A stretch of DNA of 28,948 nucleotides, taken from positions 1 through 28,948 of the forward strand of contig DNZD01000324.1 of assembly GCA_003504855.1 (NCBI GenBank), written 5' to 3'. A model generated the notes under the pieces. The model did no database searches and had not been told where the DNA came from. It saw nothing but the letters and a program-made list of their open reading frames with translations. Origin of the DNA: Cytophagales bacterium. GTDB lineage: Bacteria > Bacteroidota > Bacteroidia > Cytophagales > Cyclobacteriaceae. The translations under genes and the position numbers were made by a program. Shown here in pieces: positions 7,821-13,788 of this stretch (positions are counted from its first letter, which is position 1; the number at the start of each line of letters is the position of its first letter).

Positions 7821-9089
7821 TTACAGTTGATTGATGATTCCGGTAACATACAATACCTGAATATAGCTTTGAAAATAGGAGAGTCGCGCATTGAGATAAA
7901 GTTGTTGCGTATCAAACCAGCTTCGTTGCGCGTCAAGAAAATCGATGATGGTGGTTCCGCCTTTAAGGTATGCATACCGCACATTGTCCAGCACCAGATC
8001 GGCCTGGGTAAGCATCAAGCCATACTTTCTCAGGTTTTCCTTTTCAGTCTGGTAGGTCTGATAGGCGGCCCGTACTTCGGTTTCTATCCGGACCTGTGCA
8101 TTGCGCACTCCTTCATCTGCCTGCATCCGTTGAAACCGGGATCGTTCAATCTCACCCTGGTTGCGATCGAATAATGGCACCCGGACAGTGCCAAAAAAGC
8201 CGAGGTAGGGAATGGTGTTCTGCGGGTTCCAGATCATGCCCAGTTCAGGTTGGGGCAGCACCAAGGATTTTTGATACTTGATGTTGGTCTCTGCGAGCAG
8301 CACCGCCAAACGGGCAGCGCGTACATCGGGTCTTTCCCTGATGGCTTGTGCAATCAGCGTATCCATTTGGTCGGGTATCGCGATGAATTCAGAAACGCCG
8401 TTGATGTCTACATTGATACTGTCGGTAACTCCGATCAGGTAACGCAGCCGCTGCAGTTCATTGCGGAAGTCTTTTTCAGCATTGATCCTTTGCAGCTGAT
8501 ACTGGTCCTGTAATAACTGGGTACGAATCAGATCGGTTTGGGTAATGACCTGGTTTTTCAGGCGGGACTTATTAATCTTAACGAGGCTATCAATGTTGGA
8601 ATATGCTTCGTTGAGGATTTCAAGTCTTGATTTGAGCACCCAGGCGTTCAGCCATTGGTTGGCGACATCTGAAGAGAAGTTGCGAATGTTTTCACTGTAG
8701 CCCTGTTGATTCAGTCCGATGTTTTGTTGTGCGATGTCGATCCGATTTCTTCTTTGCGCGGGCAGCACAAAAGGTTTGGTAAGCTGCCACCAGACCTGCC
8801 GGTTAAGTGGATTGCTGAATTCGGTACCCTTGCTGAAATACTTGCTTGACGTCATCTGCAAGGTTTGATTGTTTAATACCGGATTGGTGTGAAGTCGTGC
8901 GGTGATCAGACTTCCTTCAGCCATGTTTATATTGTAGGAGGCCGCCTTTAAAATGGGACTGCTACTTTTAGCGCTGGTGACCGCAGCTGGTAAGGAATAA
9001 ATGGTTTGTCCTTGCGATGCAAAAGAAAATACCAGAAGCGAAATTAAAATAACGCTGGTCAGGGGTAGGGACCTTGAATTTATTCGCAT
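7821..9089 (-). CDS. TolC/CusC-like outer membrane efflux factor
   Basis: 422 residues with a signal peptide (hydrophobic core about 11-25, cleavage near SQGQT). The mature part has the repeat organisation of the OEP family (PF02321): two copies of long coiled-coil helices, e.g. KSRLEILNEAYSNIDSLVKI and VRIETEVRAAYQTYQTEKEN, with short strands such as PQPELGMIWNPQNTIPYLGF between. The closing YLKGGTTIIDFLDAQRSW motif is typical of the CzcC/CusC group. It should form the trimeric outer-membrane and periplasmic exit duct for the RND pump. It is the first gene of the operon; a weak -7-like TATCTTTC lies about 13 bases before the ATG, without a well-spaced -33 element. Confidence 0.92.
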   Translation of the reverse strand: MRINSRSLPLTSVILISLLVFSFASQGQTIYSLPAAVTSAKSSSPILKAASYNINMAEGSLITARLHTNPVLNNQTLQMTSSKYFSKGTEFSNPLNRQVWWQLTKPFVLPAQRRNRIDIAQQNIGLNQQGYSENIRNFSSDVANQWLNAWVLKSRLEILNEAYSNIDSLVKINKSRLKNQVITQTDLIRTQLLQDQYQLQRINAEKDFRNELQRLRYLIGVTDSINVDINGVSEFIAIPDQMDTLIAQAIRERPDVRAARLAVLLAETNIKYQKSLVLPQPELGMIWNPQNTIPYLGFFGTVRVPLFDRNQGEIERSRFQRMQADEGVRNAQVRIETEVRAAYQTYQTEKENLRKYGLMLTQADLVLDNVRYAYLKGGTTIIDFLDAQRSWFDTQQLYLNARLSYFQSYIQVLYVTGIINQL

Positions 9090-9182
9090 AAGCTGGGAAT
9101 CGGCTTGAAAGATAAGTAAAACCCTTACGCCAAGGCCCTTTTTGCGGGCCCATATGAAATAATAAATAGTCGCGATCTGATG

Positions 9183-9205
9183 GTGACCTGCATCATACGG
9201 GTCAC
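9183..9205. repeat. inverted repeat GTGACC-N11-GGTCAC upstream of the efflux operon
   Basis: GTGACC (9183-9188) and GGTCAC (9200-9205) are perfect reverse complements separated by 11 bases, about 95-115 bases upstream of the outer-membrane factor start. It may be an operator, for example for the response regulator of the same operon, or the first hairpin of a plus-strand transcript ending at 9303. Confidence 0.35.
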
Positions 9206-9270
9206 TCTAAACAGAGTCTTAATAGACGGTAGCTTTAAGCCAGAAGGGCTTAGGGTGTTTTGGTAGGTTG

Positions 9271-9303
9271 AAGCCGGCCCAGGGGTGGGCCGGCTTTCTT
9301 TTT
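9271..9303 (+). terminator. intrinsic terminator, plus strand, with no obvious upstream gene
   Basis: AAGCCGGCCCA (9271-9281), GGGG loop, TGGGCCGGCTT (9286-9296) is a perfect 11-bp GC-rich stem, followed by a T-rich run TCTTTTT to 9303. Read on the minus strand, the stem is followed by CAACCTACC and not by T, so it is directional for plus-strand transcripts. Confidence 0.65.
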
Positions 9304-9312
9304 AACCGGCTC

Positions 9313-9714
9313 TTAGTTTACCGTCATGGTATCATAATAAATCACAAACGGAGTTTTATTGGTTTGGAAGAAGTACTTCCCGGCTACGGTTGGTTTAAAT
9401 GTAAATGAGGTATCCTTCTTGATGATAACTTCTGTACAGGCACCCTCCGTTTCAAACAGGGCTGTGCCTTCCATCAGCAGATGTTTGCTGTCGACCGCGG
9501 TCAGGCTCGCGCCGAGTTGGCTATAGCAACCATTGGGTGCCTGGGCGGTGACCTTGATCGTGATCACCTGGTTTACGGTGGCTGTCTTGGGCACGGGCGG
9601 AGTTACAATCTCGATGGCAAGTCTTGTTTTGATATGCGGTGTTGATGAAACGCACGAAAGCATCACTCCGGCCAGCACCACAAACGCGAATATCTTTCCA
9701 GCTTTCATATCCAT
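9313..9714 (-). CDS. putative lipoprotein, small Ig-like/beta-sandwich domain
   Basis: 133 residues. A lipoprotein signal peptide with lipobox VMLSC (Cys21) places it in the envelope. The mature part is all-beta in character: TVNQVITIKVTAQAPNGC..., a middle Gly/Ala/Leu segment, and a closing FKPTVAGKYFFQTN strand-turn-strand as in Ig-like domains of Bacteroidota surface proteins. Two cysteines (in NGCYSQ and GACTEV) could form a disulfide. A second ATG two codons in (MKAGKI) is the more usual signal-peptide start. It is the third gene of the envelope operon, 54 bases after the QxW lipoprotein. I do not recognise a named family. Confidence 0.7.
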   Translation of the reverse strand: MDMKAGKIFAFVVLAGVMLSCVSSTPHIKTRLAIEIVTPPVPKTATVNQVITIKVTAQAPNGCYSQLGASLTAVDSKHLLMEGTALFETEGACTEVIIKKDTSFTFKPTVAGKYFFQTNKTPFVIYYDTMTVN

Positions 9715-9768
9715 TTTTTTGCGAATCTACCGAACTGGATGCTATCGTACAATGTACAGGCCTTTTGG

Positions 9769-10254
9769 TTACAGGGGAACCAGCACCCAATTGGCATCGG
9801 CGGAAGTATTCGCCACCACCGTAATAGCGGGTACGGTGGTGACCACATTGAGCATGGCTGCGGTGTTGCCTGCATTAATAAAACGGTACACGCCCGTGGA
9901 ATACAATTGCTGGATCCATTGTGAAGCTACCGCTGTTGAGTTGGTGGACAAGAGGGTTGTGCTTAGCGAACTCAGGTAGGTATTGGTGCTGTTGCTTTTG
10001 ATGAGAACATTCGAGCCAGACTTGAGGAGCACCCATTGTACGGATACGTTGGTGGTCGCCAGGTTGGATGCAACAACTGTGTTGTTGGTGACCGTGAGGT
10101 AAGTACCCCGGGTGGCGCTTTTTATCGCATAGGTTCCGATGACGGTGGCTCCTGCGGGATTGGAGGTTTGGCCAATGATATATGAATCTTCCTTGTTGCA
10201 TCCCGCCATCAGGATAATTCCCAGAAGCAGATAGGAGAGTGTAGAAGTACGCAT
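9769..10254 (-). CDS. lipoprotein with three QxW-like repeats (ricin-type beta-trefoil-like)
   Basis: 161 residues, lipobox LMAGC (Cys19). The mature protein is rich in Ser/Thr/Asn/Val and contains three spaced repeats, each beginning with a Tyr-x-Leu or Phe-Ile-Asn strand and ending in an x-W: VQWVLLKSG (73-81), SQWIQQLYS (112-120) and ANWVLVPL at the C-terminus. This is the QxW spacing of R-type (ricin B) beta-trefoil carbohydrate-binding domains, though only two of three repeats keep the Gln. It lies 3 bases after the stop of the 774-residue barrel protein and is surely co-translated with it, suggesting the two work together at the cell surface. Sugar binding is inferred, not shown. Confidence 0.65.
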   Translation of the reverse strand: MRTSTLSYLLLGIILMAGCNKEDSYIIGQTSNPAGATVIGTYAIKSATRGTYLTVTNNTVVASNLATTNVSVQWVLLKSGSNVLIKSNSTNTYLSSLSTTLLSTNSTAVASQWIQQLYSTGVYRFINAGNTAAMLNVVTTVPAITVVANTSADANWVLVPL

Positions 10255-10257
10255 CCT

Positions 10258-12582
10258 TTATTTTGATTTAAATATCTTAAATGTCTTGCCCAGACCGAAG
10301 AAGAAATAGTCTTTGTTCTTATCGCTGGCGAGATAGGTGTATAATGGTTTCCCGGCGATTGGATACTTATTGCCATACGTAAAAATGATGTCCAGAAAAT
10401 ACCGCACATGAATGGTGTGCGTCTTGATGGCAGCATTGGCGGCAGGCAGAAAGTCCGGGCGCTCATAGCTGAGGGTATATTTGATAAAAGCCTCTTTGTC
10501 ATTGTTGTCCTTGAAATCAATCAGGGCACCAAACCCCGTATTGGAAACCTGGTAATCATATTCCCCATCGCTGAAGATATTATTGTTGGTGCCTGACCCC
10601 AAAGCAGTGTTGGTAACATCGTGGTCGTTTGAATAGGTTCCGTTCCTGTTTTCCTTGCCTGCCTGAAAGTGCAGTTTGAAATGTTTTAACCCGGCCTGGA
10701 ACCTGACGTTGCCACCGGATGCCAGCGCAGTCGAGGAGATGCCTCCGCCTGCCAATACACTGTACGTTAAGATAACCCGATAGTCAACACCCAGTCCAAA
10801 GTATTGATTTCTCAGTAGCCAAAGTTCCGGTCTGGCGTATATACCCAGATTGATAGGCAACGTTGAAGCAGAATAGGGTGTGATGGCACCGGTAGTGCTG
10901 CTTGCATTTTCAACCATCGGTACGGCCTGCACGGCAAAACCGCCCTCCAGATTCATGCCTATTGCCAACCGCGTATAAGTGTCGGTACCGCCTTCCGCAG
11001 AAAGGATATCACCAAGCTGGGAAGCCATCTGATCCCGGCTGTCATCAGCTTCCTGTTGTCGCTGTTTTCCTTCTTCAATCCGGCGATTCAGATCATCATT
11101 CGCTTCTTCCTCTTCTTTTTCTGTTTCACCAGCACCTTCGCCTTCCTTTGCTTCACCACCTTCGCCTTCTTTTGCTTCACCGGCTTCTTCTCCTTTCTCT
11201 TCTTCTGGCAGGGTTTTCTCTTCTTCGGCTTCTTCGACAGCTTCGCCTTCCGAGGTCTCTACTTCCTTTACTTCCTTTTCTTCAACAACTGGTTCAGGAC
11301 CTTCTTTGGTCTTTGGTTCAGTTACCGGTGTTGATGCTTCTGTTTTTGTTTCTTTGACGGGTGTCTCGGTGGGTGAAACGGTTGGATCGGGTTTTGGTGT
11401 GGGTTCGATCGGCTTGGGTTGCTCTTCGGTCTTCACCGGTTCCTGTTCCTGGGTCTTTTGCTCGTTGGATGTAGGAACGACAACGGGCGTTTCTTCTGCT
11501 TTGGATTTCTCTTCGGTCTTTTCTACCGGCTGTTCCTTTTTTTCTTCAGCGGGTGGATTGGTTACTTCATTGATCTTTTCAGGTTCCTTATTCTCTGTAA
11601 CCGGTTGTGTTTGCTGAACATTTTTGATTTCGGTTTCAACGGTGGGTGTTACCGGAGATGTGACCTGTTTCTCTTCTTTCTCCTCACCGTGTTCTTTTTC
11701 TTCGCCCTCCTTCTTTTCGCCTCCTTTGTTTTCTCCTTCCTTTTGTTCCCCTTCTTTTAGTTCCCCAACCTCAGCTTCTTTCTCTTTTACAGCACCTTCA
11801 TTTCCGGTTTTTTCCCCTTCCTTTCCTAATCCTTCTTTTCCTTCGCCCTCTTTTCTTTCTCCTTCTTTTCCTTGCTCTTCATGCTTCCCGACTTCGGTTT
11901 CTTTTTCTTTTTCTTTTTCTCTTACTTCAGTCTGATCACCAGATTCAGTTTTCTTTTCAGACATTTCCTGCTGGCTATTCTTATCTTCCTGATCGCCTGA
12001 CTTTTTATCTTCTGATTCTTTCCCCTGACCTTCTTTGCGACTGTCTTCATTCTTATCGCCGGCACCAACTATCAAGGTCGTGGCGGCAACGCCTCCTGCC
12101 GGTACTATGGCCGGTACTTCTGACTCCTTTTTCTTTTCTTTTTTATCGTCGTCATCAGATTTGTCATCTCCATCTTTCTTTTTTTCAGAATCCCCGGAAT
12201 CAGATCCGCACGGAATCAAGTCCCCGCCCTCACCGCCCAGTCGAAAGTTGGTGATGATAACGCGCAGGTTTTCGCTATCGGACAGATTGAATTGAATGAT
12301 TTTATCTTCGCCGGCATCCAATGACATGTTTCCACTGCCCAGGGTATTCTTGCCACCGCTGTCTTTTATGGAATAAGAGAAGGCAATAGCCTTTTCATAG
12401 TGATGTCTGAATTTGATGGACAGTTCATGGCTTTCCTTGTTTCCATTGCCTGTACTTCGCTTTTGTGAATACTCCAGACCGGGATAGCAGTCGATGGACT
12501 TCCAGGCGGTAAAATCTTTTTGGGCAAATAGGGGAGACACGAACAGGCACAAGGCCAACAGGAGGAGGGGTGGTTTTCTCAT
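10258..12582 (-). CDS. outer-membrane barrel protein with giant Glu/Lys/Pro-rich spacer
   Basis: 774 residues from the ATG at 12582, chosen because MRKPPLLLLALCLFVSPLFAQ is an ideal signal peptide; an ATG nine codons upstream would spoil it. Residues 22-125 form a compact all-beta domain with two Cys (32, 125). Residues 130-310 are almost only Lys, Glu, Asp, Gly and Gln, with a pentad run KEGER-KEGEG-KEGLG-KEGEK at 239-258. Residues 310-430 are Pro/Thr/Val/Glu/Lys-rich, like PEVK spacers. Residues 430-495 are Glu-rich with the octad GEAKEGEG twice. Residues 535-774 alternate as in an 8-to-10-strand outer-membrane barrel and end in GLGKTFKIFKSK. A short Ala/Val/Gly hydrophobic segment (155-174) interrupts the charged part. 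Probably an outer-membrane protein whose long acidic-basic spacer lies in the periplasm or passes the peptidoglycan. No named family recognised. Confidence 0.8.
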   Translation of the reverse strand: MRKPPLLLLALCLFVSPLFAQKDFTAWKSIDCYPGLEYSQKRSTGNGNKESHELSIKFRHHYEKAIAFSYSIKDSGGKNTLGSGNMSLDAGEDKIIQFNLSDSENLRVIITNFRLGGEGGDLIPCGSDSGDSEKKKDGDDKSDDDDKKEKKKESEVPAIVPAGGVAATTLIVGAGDKNEDSRKEGQGKESEDKKSGDQEDKNSQQEMSEKKTESGDQTEVREKEKEKETEVGKHEEQGKEGERKEGEGKEGLGKEGEKTGNEGAVKEKEAEVGELKEGEQKEGENKGGEKKEGEEKEHGEEKEEKQVTSPVTPTVETEIKNVQQTQPVTENKEPEKINEVTNPPAEEKKEQPVEKTEEKSKAEETPVVVPTSNEQKTQEQEPVKTEEQPKPIEPTPKPDPTVSPTETPVKETKTEASTPVTEPKTKEGPEPVVEEKEVKEVETSEGEAVEEAEEEKTLPEEEKGEEAGEAKEGEGGEAKEGEGAGETEKEEEEANDDLNRRIEEGKQRQQEADDSRDQMASQLGDILSAEGGTDTYTRLAIGMNLEGGFAVQAVPMVENASSTTGAITPYSASTLPINLGIYARPELWLLRNQYFGLGVDYRVILTYSVLAGGGISSTALASGGNVRFQAGLKHFKLHFQAGKENRNGTYSNDHDVTNTALGSGTNNNIFSDGEYDYQVSNTGFGALIDFKDNNDKEAFIKYTLSYERPDFLPAANAAIKTHTIHVRYFLDIIFTYGNKYPIAGKPLYTYLASDKNKDYFFFGLGKTFKIFKSK
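10995..12195. repeat. polypyrimidine/polypurine low-complexity tract
   Basis: About 1.2 kb where the plus strand is strongly C/T-rich with many imperfect TTCTTC/CCTTCT units. It encodes the charged spacer of the 774-residue protein on the other strand. It contains near-identical direct repeats such as the 24-base unit that codes GEAKEGEG twice (about 11138-11185). Such tracts are prone to slippage and triplex formation, so length variation between strains is likely. Confidence 0.7.
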
Positions 12583-12670
12583 TTCGGTAGGTTCGATAAA
12601 CGACAGCATGTTGCTTCTGGCAAAATGCTTATTCCCGGTCTTTGCCTTGCGGGCAGGATTCGGGAAGTAC

Positions 12671-12701
12671 CAAAACTAACAGGATAATGATAATGACACA
12701 A
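12671..12701 (-). promoter_or_regulatory. Bacteroidota-type promoter of the envelope operon
   Basis: On the minus strand, TTG (12701-12699), 20 bases, then TAGTTTTG (12678-12671) exactly fit the TTG-N19..21-TAnnTTTG consensus of the Bacteroidota primary sigma factor. The start point would be near 12664, giving a leader of about 80 bases before the 12582 ATG. Confidence 0.65.
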
Positions 12702-12742
12702 CCTGCCCGGAGTACGTTGATTGCTTTTCAGGGTGAAGACGA

Positions 12743-13243
12743 TCAGGGTCTATTCCATTCATACCGTTGTTCTTTCAAGGGCACCCCGAACCCGGTGGAT
12801 TCCACCTCCTCGGTTAACCGAAAACCATAGGCCAGGTACAGGTGAGCTGCTGCGGGAAGGGAGTCGGTGGTGAGGAGATAGCAGGAGTTATATCCCAGTT
12901 CATTCAAGGCAGACATGAACTGATCCATGAGTTTGCGCCCGAGACCAATGCCGCGGTAGGCGGGGGCCAGCAGGAAGTAACGCAGTTGGGCCGTGTCGCC
13001 TCGACTAACGAGTGCAAGAAATCCGATGATCGTATCCTGATGGATGCATACCCACACCCGGTTACGGGTTGGTTCATAGGCTTTGAAAAATTCCGCCATT
13101 CCGGAGGCCACGTAAGTTTCGAAGGCAAGGCCGAAATGATGTTCACGGCTGTACATGGTGCCGTGCATGTAGATCACGTAGCCGAGGTCACCGGGTTGGA
13201 TGGTTGGCCGGATGGTGATGTCATGGAGATTAATCCTGTTCAT
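12743..13243 (-). CDS. GNAT-family N-acetyltransferase, partner of MarR
   Basis: 166 residues from MNRINLHDIT. The segment ITIRPTIQPGDLGYVIYMHG and the acetyl-CoA-binding motif A, QLRYFLLAPAYRGIGLGRKL (RGIGLG at 97-102), mark a GNAT enzyme. The closing HLYLAYGFRLTEE...GVPLKEQRYEW is the sequence normally found in the C-terminal half of bifunctional MarR-GNAT proteins. Here the half is encoded separately: its ATG lies inside the last codons of the MarR gene, 14 bases of overlap in another frame. Substrate unknown; it may acetylate a small effector sensed by the MarR partner. The longer frame to 13615 is a shadow of the MarR gene upstream of this ATG. Confidence 0.85.
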   Translation of the reverse strand: MNRINLHDITIRPTIQPGDLGYVIYMHGTMYSREHHFGLAFETYVASGMAEFFKAYEPTRNRVWVCIHQDTIIGFLALVSRGDTAQLRYFLLAPAYRGIGLGRKLMDQFMSALNELGYNSCYLLTTDSLPAAAHLYLAYGFRLTEEVESTGFGVPLKEQRYEWNRP

Positions 13244-13673
13244 GTCGGTGATGTTGAAGGAGTTGGATGATGGCTTTGGTATGACGCACGAGACTCTTGC
13301 GGGCAGCCGGGGTGAGGCCTTCGAGCAATGTGCGGATCTGATCTTCGGAGGCTTTGTTGATTTTTTTGAACTCAGCACTTCCCTTGGGGCGAAGTGTGAT
13401 GAGCAGGTAGCGACCGTCGGCAGTACTTGGCTTGCGTTGGATGAATTCCCGCCGCTCAAAGGAGTCAAGGGTGCGGCTGAGGTATCCCTTGTCCAGTTGC
13501 AGGATGCGGAGCAGATCGCGGGCGGTGCAGGGTTGGTGTTGATGCAGCTCAAACAGCACCCGTGCTTCGGTGAGGGAAAGTGATCCCGTGAGAATGGTGC
13601 GGTCGAGCCATCCAAGGTGGTTGGTGTAAAACCGGTTGAAGGCCCGTAGTTCGGAGATGTCGCGATGAGGCAT
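13230..13673 (-). CDS. MarR-family transcriptional regulator
   Basis: 147 residues, typical length. The winged helix-turn-helix is seen in SLTEARVLFELHQH, TARDLLRILQLDKGYLSRTL (recognition helix) and FERREFIQRKPSTADGRYLL (the wing with the conserved D-x-R, here ADGR). The ends ELRAFNRFYTNHLGWLD and AARKSLVRHTKAIIQLLQHH form the dimer helices. It should repress by binding a palindrome, and a matching 19-bp palindrome lies 19 bases upstream of its start (13692-13710). It overlaps the GNAT gene by 14 bases and is divergent from a beta-lactamase-family gene, so autoregulation and control of both directions is likely. Confidence 0.92.
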   Translation of the reverse strand: MPHRDISELRAFNRFYTNHLGWLDRTILTGSLSLTEARVLFELHQHQPCTARDLLRILQLDKGYLSRTLDSFERREFIQRKPSTADGRYLLITLRPKGSAEFKKINKASEDQIRTLLEGLTPAARKSLVRHTKAIIQLLQHHRHEQD

Positions 13674-13691
13674 AAACGAACTTCCTTAAAA

Positions 13692-13710
13692 TAGTTGATA
13701 AAAGCAACTA
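13692..13710. promoter_or_regulatory. MarR-type operator palindrome
   Basis: TAGTTGATAAAAGCAACTA is a 6-7-6 perfect inverted repeat (TAGTTG / CAACTA). AGTTG...CAACT palindromes of this size are typical targets of MarR-family repressors. It lies between the divergent marR and beta-lactamase-family starts, 19 bases from the former and about 79 from the latter, where a bound dimer would cover the marR promoter. Confidence 0.6.
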
Positions 13711-13788
13711 ATCAGAAGAATGGATTGCATGGCCAGTCGGGAATTTTTGTGAAAAATGATTATCTTCCATCACCAAATTCCTTGCCCT

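Larger units (their letters stand above)
9183..9303 (+). ncRNA. candidate structured small RNA in the intergenic region
   Basis: Three hairpins follow each other on the plus strand: GTGACC/GGTCAC (9183-9205), TAAGCC/GGCTTA around 9235-9251, and a strong terminator (9271-9303). No protein gene on this strand needs that terminator. A 28-codon frame (9180-9266, MVTCIIRVTL...) ends 4 bases before the terminator stem and is an alternative reading, but has no family resemblance. I find no good promoter; TAGCTTTA at 9230-9237 is one base off the -7 consensus and lies inside the candidate. The whole call rests on secondary structure. Confidence 0.25.

Noticed and set aside
9271..9296. Hairpin as terminator of the minus-strand envelope operon
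   Set aside because: On the minus strand the stem is followed by CAACCTACC with no T-run, so it works as an intrinsic terminator only on the plus strand; weak help to the minus strand cannot be excluded.
11138..11185. Direct repeats as a CRISPR or mobile-element signature
   Set aside because: They are in-frame coding repeats of the octad GEAKEGEG with no spacers, transposase or target duplication.
11056..11935. Plus-strand Ser/Phe/Leu-rich frames opposite the charged spacer
   Set aside because: They are the complement of Glu/Lys codons (TTC/CTT/TCT); low complexity explains the lack of stops.
12743..13615. 290-residue frame that would extend the GNAT protein upstream
   Set aside because: The part before 13243 is antisense-like sequence in another frame of the MarR gene, rich in Ser/Pro/Cys with no family pattern; the MarR frame is clearly the coding one.
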